Assembly (NCBI RefSeq): GCF_036014215.1
Contig: NZ_CP107921.1
Coordinates: 2,303,501-2,367,500, forward strand
Direction of reading: 5' to 3'
Length of the DNA stretch: 64,000 bases
DNA from: Streptomyces sp. NBC_00440
GTDB taxonomy: Bacteria; Actinomycetota; Actinomycetes; Streptomycetales; Streptomycetaceae
Shown: piece after piece, positions 8,118-17,200 of the stretch
How the letters are laid out: the number at the start of each line of letters is the position of its first letter
How positions within the stretch are numbered: the first letter of the stretch is position 1
Translations under genes and position numbers: made by a program
Notes under the pieces: model-generated
The model's database searches: none
Told to the model about the DNA's origin: nothing
The model's input: only the letters and a program-made list of their open reading frames with translations

Positions 8118-9256
8118 CAGAGAACGTCATCAAGCGCAGAGCCCTGCGCATTGAGCAGAACCCGAATATTCCCCTATACCTGTTTGCCCTGGAAGCGCGA
8201 GAAATCGATCTCGTAGCCGATGTTGCACGGATCTCCCGGGATGAGGCCGGCAAGCTCTTCGGCTATCAACGTCCCGAAAAGAAGCAGCACGTTAAGCAAA
8301 TTCTGGAGTACCTCGACGGTGAAGATGTGCTGTTCCCAAATGGGCTCATCCTCGCCCTGCCCACCACGGTGCGGTTTAAAGGCAGTCGCGGCCCCAATCC
8401 GGGCGACGGACTGGCAACCATCGGAACCCTTGAGATTCCGCTACCGGAGTCGCGGGACGCGCCTCGTCCGGCTCTGATCGTCGATGGTCAGCAGCGAAGC
8501 CGCGCGCTTGCACTCACTCGGCGAACCACCCTTCCGGTCACAGTGGCAGGATTTGTGGCCGAAGATCTTGACATCCAGCGCGATCAGTTCCTGCGCGTCA
8601 ACACGGTGTCTCCGCTTCCGAGCAATTTGGTATCAGAACTCCTCCCAGAAGTGAACACCCAACTTCCGACCAGGCTGTCCGCTCGAAAGCTTCCCGCGAT
8701 CCTCGTTAACGCACTAAACCAGGACAACGACTCACCTTTCAAGGGGCTCGTTAAGCAGGCGTCAACGACCCCCGATAAGAAGTCAGACACTGTCGTCAAA
8801 GACAACAGCCTCATCACTGCGATCACGGAATCATTGTCACCCTCCGGCGTCCTTTTCTCATACAAAAACCTAGCCAACGGAACCACCGACACTGCGAGCA
8901 TTCGGAAGATTCTAATTGTCTACTGGACGGCAGTGAAGGACACCTTCCCTGAAGCTTGGGGACTGCCTCCCGCCAAGAGCCGCCTTATGCATGGTGTCGG
9001 AATCAGGTCGCTGGGCCGCCTCATGGATCGGGTTATGGAGCGAGTCCTGTTTGATGCCGATATCGACTCGCCGGATATTAGAGACAGAGTCATGACTGAA
9101 CTGGCGCTCATTAAGCCGCACTGCCATTGGACCAAGGGGCGATGGCCTGAAATCAACACCCCTTGGAACGAGTTGCAGAACACTCCCCGCCATATCAGTA
9201 TCCTGTCAAACTATCTGATTCGCGTCTATCGCGATTCGAGGATGGGTGCTTCGTGA
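8114..9256 (+). CDS. dpdB: DpdB, DndB/ParB-like DGQQR protein, copy 1
   Basis: A 380-residue protein of the DndB/DGQHR superfamily. The signature VDGQQRSRAL lies at residues 123-132, preceded by a YQRPEKKQHV helix near 51-60 and followed by QFLRVNTVSPLPSNLVSELL. DpdB is an ATP-using partner required together with DpdA for putting preQ0 into DNA. The start is a GTG overlapping the dpdC stop; its own stop overlaps the dpdA start (GTGA). A second gene of the same family follows dpdA, so this cluster has two. Which one partners DpdA, or whether both do, is not shown by the sequence. Confidence 0.87.
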   Translation: MTENVIKRRALRIEQNPNIPLYLFALEAREIDLVADVARISRDEAGKLFGYQRPEKKQHVKQILEYLDGEDVLFPNGLILALPTTVRFKGSRGPNPGDGLATIGTLEIPLPESRDAPRPALIVDGQQRSRALALTRRTTLPVTVAGFVAEDLDIQRDQFLRVNTVSPLPSNLVSELLPEVNTQLPTRLSARKLPAILVNALNQDNDSPFKGLVKQASTTPDKKSDTVVKDNSLITAITESLSPSGVLFSYKNLANGTTDTASIRKILIVYWTAVKDTFPEAWGLPPAKSRLMHGVGIRSLGRLMDRVMERVLFDADIDSPDIRDRVMTELALIKPHCHWTKGRWPEINTPWNELQNTPRHISILSNYLIRVYRDSRMGAS

Positions 9257-10497
9257 AGTTCTACTTCCCAGATAGCCAAGATCAGATCTACCCCAGGTAC
9301 GACTTCATCAATGATGAGTACCCAGACGAGCGAGTCCGCCAGAGGGATGACCTGTACGCCCATCAGGCAGTAAAGCCCGCGCCCTACGATGGGATACTGG
9401 TCAGCAAGGCCATCGTAGACGGATCGGTCAAGGGAGCCGGGAAGTACAGCGCCCCTCAGCGGGACCGTCTCTACCGCGACGGCGTGAAGACCTTTTTCGG
9501 GCTACCCGACCCGATGGAAAGTCTCGGTGACTGCGGAGCCTTCAACTACATCAATGAAGAGTACCCCCCGTACAGAGTTGAGGACGTTCTCCATTACTAC
9601 ACGGAGTGCCGATTCAACTCGGGAATCAGTATCGACCATGTGATCTTCGGTTATCGACCTGATGCCCCTGACAAGGACGTTGATCCGGCGTGGGTAAAGC
9701 GTCGTGAGATTTCGCTCGACTTGGCAGAAAAGTTCATCAAAGCTACCGAGAGTCACAATCGCCTAGTCACTGGCAGGAAGCAGCATCTGGAACCGATTGG
9801 CGCGGCGCAGGGGTGGAGCCCGGCCAGCTACGCGGACAGCGTCGTCCAACTTCAGAAAATGGGCTACAGGCGAATCGCCCTGGGTGGCATGGTTCCACTG
9901 AAGACGCCGGAAATACTGGCTTGCTTGGAAGGGATCTCTGAGGTTCGCAAGAGTGGGGTCGGGTTCCATCTACTCGGAATCACCCGTATCGCCAGCATGG
10001 AACGCTTCGCCAAATATCATGTCACCAGCTTCGACAGTACGTCAGCATTCCGGCAAGCTTTCATGGACGAGCGAAATAACTACCACACCGCCGACCGCTC
10101 ATACCTAGCAATCAGAGTTCCCCAGGTTGACGGGAACCCCACCCTAAAGAAGCTGATCTTGGCGGGCGTGGTGTCGCAGTCGGCAGCCATTAAGGCCGAA
10201 CGGGAATGTCTCAAATTGCTACGCCAGTATGAAGCCGACGAGAACTTTGAAGTGCAGGAGGTCATCGATGCCTTGTACGCCTATCAATCTCTCATCAGTG
10301 ACGCCAAGAAGCTGAAGAAGGTTGATGACTACAGGGACACTCTTGTCGACCGCCCTTGGAATCACTGCCGATGTGAACTCTGCAAGAAACACAAGATCGA
10401 CATGGTCATCTTCCGTGGAACAGAGCGAAATAAGCGCCGCGGGTTCCATAACATGACGGTACTCGAAGCCAAGATGCGCAAGCTTCCACTCACATAA
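9253..10497 (+). CDS. dpdA: DpdA, DNA-guanine transglycosylase (TGT-like)
   Basis: A 414-residue paralogue of tRNA-guanine transglycosylase that exchanges guanine in DNA for preQ0. Visible TGT features: DCGAFNY at 93-99 (counterpart of DSGGFQ), Asp128 in SIDHVIFGY, the RIALGGMVPLKTPEI turn at 207-221 (like the GGL loop), Asp261 in TSFDSTS as probable nucleophile, and a zinc site from Cys372, Cys374, Cys377 and probably His399. The GTG at 9253 is preferred over an ATG at 9163: it gives the family-like start VKFYFPDSQD and overlaps the dpdB stop by four bases. It is the key enzyme of the cluster. Confidence 0.93.
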   Translation: MKFYFPDSQDQIYPRYDFINDEYPDERVRQRDDLYAHQAVKPAPYDGILVSKAIVDGSVKGAGKYSAPQRDRLYRDGVKTFFGLPDPMESLGDCGAFNYINEEYPPYRVEDVLHYYTECRFNSGISIDHVIFGYRPDAPDKDVDPAWVKRREISLDLAEKFIKATESHNRLVTGRKQHLEPIGAAQGWSPASYADSVVQLQKMGYRRIALGGMVPLKTPEILACLEGISEVRKSGVGFHLLGITRIASMERFAKYHVTSFDSTSAFRQAFMDERNNYHTADRSYLAIRVPQVDGNPTLKKLILAGVVSQSAAIKAERECLKLLRQYEADENFEVQEVIDALYAYQSLISDAKKLKKVDDYRDTLVDRPWNHCRCELCKKHKIDMVIFRGTERNKRRGFHNMTVLEAKMRKLPLT

Positions 10498-10545
10498 TCG
10501 TCTAAACCGCGCAAAGCACTCAAAGTAACTTAAACAGGAGATGAT

Positions 10546-11640
10546 GTGGCCGACCGCTACGTACTGAAGGTTCCCGCCCTCAAGGTGCTCCAAGGCGACA
10601 AGGAGATCTACTGCTTCGCTGTCGACGGCAAGAAGTTGGAAGACTTTGCCGCCGTCTCGCGCATCCGCCGCGACAGCCAGAAGAAGCTGCAGGGGTACCA
10701 GCGGCCCGAGGTCCAAAGCCACATCCGCTCGATCCGTCGCTACCTTGAGTCCGAGGGGGCGATGCTTCCCAACGCCGTGGTTCTCGGTTTCGATGATCGC
10801 GTCACGTTCGAACCCGCGGTGCGCGGCGGCAGTGTGAGCTACTCCATCCCCGGCGAGCTGATCATCCCGGTCGACGAATCACTGGCTGATGAAGAGAAGC
10901 CGGCCTGGCTCGTGGACGGTCAGCAGCGCAGCGCGGCCATCAGGGACGCTGACCTTGCAGAGTTCCCCGTCGCAGCAGTGGGCTTCATTGCGTCTCAGGA
11001 AGAGCAGCGGTCGCAGTTCATCTTGGTCAACTCGACCAAGCCACTGCCCAAGGGGCTCGTGTATGAACTCCTGCCGGAGACCACCGCCAAGTTGCCGCGC
11101 TCGTACGCGCGCCGTCAACTCGCTGCGAAGATCATGGTCCTTCTGAATATGGGGGACGGTCCTTTCTGCGGAAGGATCAGCAGCCCCACATCGCCTACCG
11201 GCAACATCAAGGACAACAGCATTCTGAGGATGCTGGAGCACAGCATCTACGAGGGCTCCTTGTACCAGTACCGGAACGCTGAGGACGGTACCGGGGACGA
11301 GGAAGCGATGCTGGCGCACCTTCTGTCCTTCTGGACGGCAGTGGAGAACCTGTTCGAGGATGCGTGGAACAAGCCTCCCAAGGAGTCGAGGTTGACCCAT
11401 GGTGTGGGCATCCAGGCCATGGGCTATGTCATGGACCGACTCACCACAGACGTCCCGTTCGACAAGGTCAACTGGGACAAGATCCGCATCACCCTGCGCC
11501 GACTCGAGAAGCACGTGGCCTGGACTTCCGGCACGTGGAAGTTCTCGGATGGTCAGGAACGTAGCTGGAACGGTCTCCAGAACACGGCCAACGACGTGCG
11601 GCTCCTCAGCACCCACCTGCAGGCCCTAGTCAGCAAGTAG
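10546..11640 (+). CDS. dpdB: DpdB paralogue, DndB/ParB-like DGQQR protein, copy 2
   Basis: A 364-residue protein with the same plan as copy 1. It has GYQRPEVQSHIRSIRRYL near 50-67, VDGQQRSAAI at 123-132 (the motif lies at the same residue number as in copy 1), QFILVNSTKPLPKGLVYELL, and a shared C-terminal HGVGIQAMGYVMDRL. Overall identity by eye is modest, so this is an old paralogue and not a recent duplication. It has its own ribosome site (ACAGGAG before the GTG) after a 48-bp gap from dpdA. It may be a second loading/specificity factor or a regulator as DndB is in phosphorothioation. It ends at the convergent terminator. Confidence 0.83.
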   Translation: MADRYVLKVPALKVLQGDKEIYCFAVDGKKLEDFAAVSRIRRDSQKKLQGYQRPEVQSHIRSIRRYLESEGAMLPNAVVLGFDDRVTFEPAVRGGSVSYSIPGELIIPVDESLADEEKPAWLVDGQQRSAAIRDADLAEFPVAAVGFIASQEEQRSQFILVNSTKPLPKGLVYELLPETTAKLPRSYARRQLAAKIMVLLNMGDGPFCGRISSPTSPTGNIKDNSILRMLEHSIYEGSLYQYRNAEDGTGDEEAMLAHLLSFWTAVENLFEDAWNKPPKESRLTHGVGIQAMGYVMDRLTTDVPFDKVNWDKIRITLRRLEKHVAWTSGTWKFSDGQERSWNGLQNTANDVRLLSTHLQALVSK

Positions 11641-11660
11641 TCAAAGCTCTGCGGCATCAT

Positions 11661-11697
11661 CTGGTGGTCTCCCTGAACAGATCGGGGAGACCACCAG
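11661..11697. terminator. Bidirectional terminator between the two dpd operons
   Basis: A perfect 13-bp inverted repeat, CTGGTGGTCTCCC and GGGAGACCACCAG, with an 11-base loop. It lies in the 61-bp gap between the convergent ends of dpdB copy 2 and dpdD. There is no U-tract, as is common in actinomycetes. Confidence 0.88.
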
Positions 11698-11701
11698 TGC
11701 G

Positions 11702-13738
11702 TTAGCGGTTAGCTGCAACGGAGCGAAGACCGTTCACTGCTGCTCGCAGCATGGATGCTGAACCGCTGCCGTCTGCATAGTGGATGTACTTGGTGCGGGT
11801 GTGCTGCGTAATGAAGCCGGTTGCAGCGTGCTTCGCGCAGCGAGTTGCAATGACGACCAGATCAGCGGAACGAGCCTTCTGCCGGAGTTGAGCACTACCG
11901 ACGTGATCACTGGCCATGGCGGCGTCCACTGCGGGGGCAAACTGCTTGATCTCCTCGGCGCAGCGCACGAGCACAGCTTCGTCCAGGGAGTACAGCAGCA
12001 CTCTCATGGGCGGCAGGTCCGAGAGCGACAACTCACGCTCGCTATCAGAGCCGGCCCGGTCCTGCCAAGGGAAGTCGACACCGAGTTCCCTTGAGAGACG
12101 CTTGGCGAACGCCAAGTCAGCTTCGTTGAGCCGACCTTGATGCCGCCAGAGCGGCTCAAGCAGGTCGTATGCGAGCTTGCTGCGAGCCTCCGCGTCAGGG
12201 CATGCGACCAAGAACAGTCGATCAACGAAGTCCAACGCAATTGATGCCCGCTCAGGGGAGACCCATCGGCTGCGATAGGCGCCGATCTCATCGAGAAGTT
12301 CGGCGTAGGTTTCCGCTGACGGGCCAGCTCGGAGTGCGATCTCCGCGAGCGCCTGGAGCACGGCGAGGTCACCTGGACCGAACCGGTCGAAGGCGACCGC
12401 ATTCCGGATGAACGCATGGGCGGTCAGACCCGCCGGAGCTGCATATCCGACAGCATCGATGAACGCCCCAACCGCCCGCCAGGCCTCTTCAGCAGCTTGA
12501 TTCTCCAGCCCGTCCAGGAACCCGGCGAGGGCCGCATCGTGAGCTGCCGGCGGAGACCACGCAGTCCAACTGCGCTCCTCAACAGCCGACTGGCCCTCGC
12601 TGCTGCCCGCGGCTACCGCAGCGAGGAAGGTCGGCCAGGAGTCGATGGTCGCAAACGCTTCCGACGCGTCGCTTCCAGCGATCTGTGGCACAGGCTCTGC
12701 GACGACACGAGGTTCTGCCGCGTCATCGCTTTCGGCCAGGAAGCGTTGGGCGTCCTCCCAGATCAGTGAGGGCAGTTCGCCTATGCGGGCCCCGCTCTGC
12801 ACGGCGTCCACGAGACGACGCAGAGCAGGCAGATCCTCAAGGACGGTGGCCGCCATCAGAAGAACGGTGACGGCCTGCGTGCCGAGCTTGCGCGCATCGG
12901 CATCCAGCAAGGCAGGGACGAACCGCCCCTGCTCTTCGAGCCTCGCCCGTGCCGCTGAGAGATCGCCCACCGCGAGAGGTTCCTCCAACGCCGCGAACAC
13001 GGCGTTCAAGATCGCTTCCTTGACCGGGAGGGGAGGATCCTGCCGGATAGCGTCCGGCAGTTCAGGGAGCTGAAGGATCGCCTCGCTGCGGCCGAGACGA
13101 TCAAGCCGCTTGATCCTCAAGCTTGCAAGGTTGGCTGCGGTAACACCACCAGCCGCTGCCAGATGGTCAAAAACCACGCTCGATGCGGCCTCGGCGCCCG
13201 CGGATAGAGATGCGTCGAACTCTGCAAGGAGCCGGCCGATCGGCTTGGCCACCCGCCACATCCTGGGAGGACGGCGAGCCTCGGTCCTCTGCATCAGCTC
13301 CAGCGCCCCGGCCAGGTTCCGGCGATGCTCGAGAGTGCGTCCCGTCTCCAGACGGAAAGTGGTCCGATCACCAGCAAAGTCGCGGATAGCCTGCTCGATG
13401 GGATCATCGGGGTCCAGCCAGGCGGGCTGGATACCGACCTGCTCGTCATACGCGATGTACGTCGGGCCAGCGAAAGCGCGGATCAACTCAGCCGTCTTTG
13501 CTCGCTCACCAGGCTCCCGGGCAATGACGTACACGACGAATCGATCACGGTCCGTATACACGCGTGGAAGGACCACAGGCGCGTCGTCGCCGCGTCGAAT
13601 AGCCTCGACGAACGGCAGCGTGCGGTCCTTGTAGCGGTAGTCCGGATCGAGGCCCGGCCAGACGCCGTTTCCTGGACCGAAGAACCGGTGCAAGAACCCT
13701 TCGAGGGCTTCTCGCTGCTGATTCTGGGGCTGCGTCAC
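11702..13738 (-). CDS. dpdD: Probable DpdD
   Basis: A 678-residue protein at the end of the long minus-strand operon, assigned as DpdD because all other Dpd members of the arm are accounted for and the size fits. It is mostly helical and Ala/Leu-rich. No catalytic motif, membrane segment or signal peptide is seen. The N-terminus (QQREALEGFLHRFFGPGNG) is followed by a mixed domain to about 190, and the C-terminal 120 residues (LLYSLDEAVLVRCAEEIKQF, ADLVVIATRCAKHAATGFIT) look like a small Rossmann-type sensor fold. GTG at 13738 overlaps the dpdK stop (GTGA) with GGAGGAG upstream; an in-frame GTG at 13753 is less likely. Confidence 0.7.
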   Translation of the reverse strand: MTQPQNQQREALEGFLHRFFGPGNGVWPGLDPDYRYKDRTLPFVEAIRRGDDAPVVLPRVYTDRDRFVVYVIAREPGERAKTAELIRAFAGPTYIAYDEQVGIQPAWLDPDDPIEQAIRDFAGDRTTFRLETGRTLEHRRNLAGALELMQRTEARRPPRMWRVAKPIGRLLAEFDASLSAGAEAASSVVFDHLAAAGGVTAANLASLRIKRLDRLGRSEAILQLPELPDAIRQDPPLPVKEAILNAVFAALEEPLAVGDLSAARARLEEQGRFVPALLDADARKLGTQAVTVLLMAATVLEDLPALRRLVDAVQSGARIGELPSLIWEDAQRFLAESDDAAEPRVVAEPVPQIAGSDASEAFATIDSWPTFLAAVAAGSSEGQSAVEERSWTAWSPPAAHDAALAGFLDGLENQAAEEAWRAVGAFIDAVGYAAPAGLTAHAFIRNAVAFDRFGPGDLAVLQALAEIALRAGPSAETYAELLDEIGAYRSRWVSPERASIALDFVDRLFLVACPDAEARSKLAYDLLEPLWRHQGRLNEADLAFAKRLSRELGVDFPWQDRAGSDSERELSLSDLPPMRVLLYSLDEAVLVRCAEEIKQFAPAVDAAMASDHVGSAQLRQKARSADLVVIATRCAKHAATGFITQHTRTKYIHYADGSGSASMLRAAVNGLRSVAANR

Positions 13739-14253
13739 GAGCCACTCCTCCACCGCTGTGTCAGGTCCAGCCGCGCTTGGCCAGCATCCGGCCCGCCCAC
13801 CTTGTAGGTGACCAACTCATCGTTCTTCGCCATGCCGCGCACCGTGTAGTTCATCGACCCGGTGAGAATCCACTCCTGCCCACACAACGTCTTCTCGTGG
13901 ATGTCGGGGTCGCGCTGGACATGCACGCCGTCCAGTTCTGGGGCCTCGATCCGACGCAGGAACGCATCATTGTGCGCGTCAGGGCGCGTGACCACGTGGA
14001 CACGGGCCCCGGCTCCAGCGATGCGCAGGAGCGTGTCTGACAGCCGCCATCCGCTGGGCGGGACGTCACCAAAGAATGCGTCATAGGTGCCGTGGCTGTT
14101 GTCGATGACCTGGACATCAGTGATCCATGGCGAGACCAACCACAAGTCACTGCTCGGGTTGAGCATCTCTGCCATCAGCGCAGCGGACAGTATCGAGTCG
14201 ATGCGCAGCCCTGTACGAGCACCTGTGCGCACGGTTCTGGTCAGATCCTTCAC
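13735..14253 (-). CDS. dpdK: DpdK, phospholipase-D-like nuclease
   Basis: A 172-residue protein with a single PLD/HKD motif: His119 and Lys121 in HEKTLCGQEWILTGSMN, with GSMN at 132-135. A strand LWLVSPWITD near residue 37 is typical of the N-terminal part of PLD-fold nucleases such as those of Bfil/Nuc type. One HKD per chain implies a dimer to form the active site. It overlaps dpdJ by four bases and dpdD by four. In the Dpd scheme it is a plausible cleavage subunit of the restriction arm; this role is inference. Confidence 0.87.
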   Translation of the reverse strand: MKDLTRTVRTGARTGLRIDSILSAALMAEMLNPSSDLWLVSPWITDVQVIDNSHGTYDAFFGDVPPSGWRLSDTLLRIAGAGARVHVVTRPDAHNDAFLRRIEAPELDGVHVQRDPDIHEKTLCGQEWILTGSMNYTVRGMAKNDELVTYKVGGPDAGQARLDLTQRWRSGS

Positions 14254-17200
14254 TGGGTTGCCTCCCGCAGCTCCACCCGCACACGGAGCTCGTCTCGATG
14301 CCTGGCGTAGCTACGAACCTCGCCATGGACGCGCAGGACATCCCGGTCCACCGGCAGCGCCGGCACGCGAACTAGGGCTTCCGCCAGGGCTTGCGACTCG
14401 CCTGCGGGACAGATGAGGTCCGCGGCGCCACTGTCGGTCATGGCCTTCTGGTAGGCCAGGACCCAATCGCTCGCCGTGACGTCCACCTCAGGCAGCCGGT
14501 CGTTGTGAGCCTCGCGCACAAGCAGTCGATCCAGTACCGGGGCGTCCGCATAGGGCTGGTAGTGCTGGAGATCCTGCGTGCGAGCTTGTCGTCCGCGAGG
14601 CCAGAGCATGCTGAAGGCCTGGTCGGCTGTCAGCCGCTTGCCCCCGCCGACGTTCAGTCGGTTGTCGCCGACCGCGAAGGCAATGACGTTCGCGTCGACC
14701 TCTACACCGAGCCTCTGCTCCAGTCCGGCCCACGCATCGACCATGGCGAGAGCCTGCGCGTCAGTGTCGGGTCCGGCCCCCGGCCGGAGAAGGCGGGTCG
14801 ACAACGCTGAAACCGCAGTGCGACGGGGAGGGCCGTCCAACTGTTCCCACGCGGCCAGGAGAGAGTTCAGGGCCTCCTCGGCCGCTTCGGCATCCTCGGC
14901 TCCTCTCAATGCGCGCATGGCTTCTGCGGCATCCCCCCCAGGCTCGTCGGCCAGGTGACGGAGCAACTGGGTGAGTGTGGCGTCTACGTACTCGTAGTCG
15001 CTTGGGGCCAACGCACTGGTGACAAGTCCCCAGAAACGGCGAGGGTCTTCCCCGTAGAAGCGCACCAGGCTCTCTACAACCCCCAGACCGCCTACGGAGG
15101 TCTCGCTGAGCCACACGACAGTGGGCGCGCTGCTGGTGGCACCGGGCGCCACGTCGACGATCAGGTCCCCGTCCTGCGAGTCGGGGCAGGCTCTCTGCGC
15201 AGCGGAGAGGATCGCCGCGGCCACCGTGTCGCGATAGGTGCGCTGAGCCAGGTCCTCAGTCCGGACAGCAATATTCGGATCAACGAGGTGTTCCGCCGCC
15301 CGGTCAACAGCGGTGAGCACCCGTGCGTCTCGCAGCAACTCCGTGAGCCCGTCGATCAGCCGTGCATTCTCGACAGCCTGGTCGGGGTCGCTGTTGTCGC
15401 GGTAGAGGACGCTCAGGATGCGTGACAGTTCCCCAGTCCACGCTCCGTTAGCGAGTGATGCTCGGATCTCCACGGCGGTGCGAGATTGCTTGATGCCTTC
15501 GAGCGCAAAGGCTGTGAGATAGACCTGGCCAAGCCACGCACGCTGGAACTTGTTCGCGACTTCCTCGAGAGCAGGGTCCTCGGCGAAGGTGTACGAGAAC
15601 GCAAGTGACCGCCACTGCGGAGACGACAGGTACTCCCTGACCGCAGGTTCCGAGGTGTTCAGGGGCCTGAGCAGGACCTGCACAGCGTCGACGCCAAGTC
15701 TGAAGCCAAGAGCAACTGGCTTGCCGTGCAGTTCATAGTAGACCTTGCGTGTCTCGACTTCTCCGCGCTCGAGCGCCACTTGGCAATCGGCGCCGATGGT
15801 CATGCGCCGCATCTCGATGGGGTTGCCGGCAGCGTGCGTGGCGAAGCGGACGGCCTGCACGCGCTCATGCCAGAGAGACGGGTTCGGAATGTCCGCCGGG
15901 GCCGGTGGCGCCTCCTCGGACACAACGATCTGACTACCCCATATGGGGAGCCCCTGCGACCGGTCGGAGATCTCCTGGCCTGGCTGCTCCAGCTTCAACT
16001 GCGTGGGCCGGAAGACCTGAAGTCCCTCTGATGCGTAACCATCGGGGTGCCAGGTTCCTTCAGGATCGGCATGTTGCACGATCTGGGTCAGCGGCAGAGT
16101 GCTGCTGCCGACCGGTGGAACGGGCAACCATGTGCGGTGCTCATCACGGCGGTGCCCGAATCGTCGGCTGACGCGTCCTGGTACGGCCTCACGTAGCGCC
16201 CTGGCGATCGGCAACTGTTCCAACGTGTCGTTCGTATTGAACGGCAAGAGCAGTTCAACCTCGGGCAGGTTCAGCGGCTCGAAGAGTGAGCGCGTGATGA
16301 ACTCGGGGAGGAGGGAGCCTTCCTTCGCGCCCGGATCAATGCGCTGGAACGACCAGTCGCTGCGCAGCCGCCGCAGCGCGGTGGGAACGACAGACAGCAG
16401 CAGCGATCGAGGTTGCTCCCACAGCAGGGCCTGGACCTCGTCTGCGTTGATCTGCAGAGCCCTCCCCAGGTGTTGGGCAAGTTCGTCCTGCAGATCAGGC
16501 TTGTCGAGGATCGCCTGCAGCAGCGATGTCAGCATGTCGTGACCTGGCCGGTCCTCATTACGCACGGCATGGCCGATGGGGGCTTTGAGGATCTTTCGGG
16601 GGTCGGCCCACAGTTTCTTGGAACGTAGCTTGCGGCTCGCCCAGTCCAACAGGGCCTGGGTGGCTTGGATCTTGAGTACGAAACGGTTGCCGATCGGCAG
16701 GCTTCGTGCAGGTACCTGAGGTGCGAAGAGGGTCTCGTACGCCTGGTATGCGAGTCGGTCCCGGCCGTAGTCCGAGAGCGTGACCACAGTGATCGGCCTT
16801 GTGCCGCGCTCTCGGCCTGCGCGGCCACGGCGCTGGATGAACGCGGCTGCATCACGGGGTGCCTTGTGCTGGAGTACCAGGCCCACGCGTGGGTCGTTGA
16901 AGCCGACTTCGAGGGCGGCCGTCGCTACGGTCAGGTTCGCGTCGTGGTCGACCCCGACGTCCTGAGAGGACGTACGGCCGACATGCAGGTGGTGGAGTTG
17001 CAGAGTCGGGTCGAGGTCATGCCCTATCTTTTCGGCGATGTCCCAGGACTGACCGTCCACGTAGCGCGCAGCATGCTCGTTACGTTCCGAAGAACGCAGG
17101 CCCGCAAGTACTGGCCTGCGGCCGTTGCGGCGGCCTGCCCGGTTCTGGCCGCCTTCCGCATCGCGCAAGTCGTTGTAGAAGCGGTTGGTGACGTCCAGGT

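Noticed and set aside
9163-9252. Upstream ATG for dpdA adding 30 residues
   Set aside because: The GTG at 9253 overlaps the dpdB stop like the other junctions and gives the family-like N-terminus; the extension lies wholly inside dpdB.
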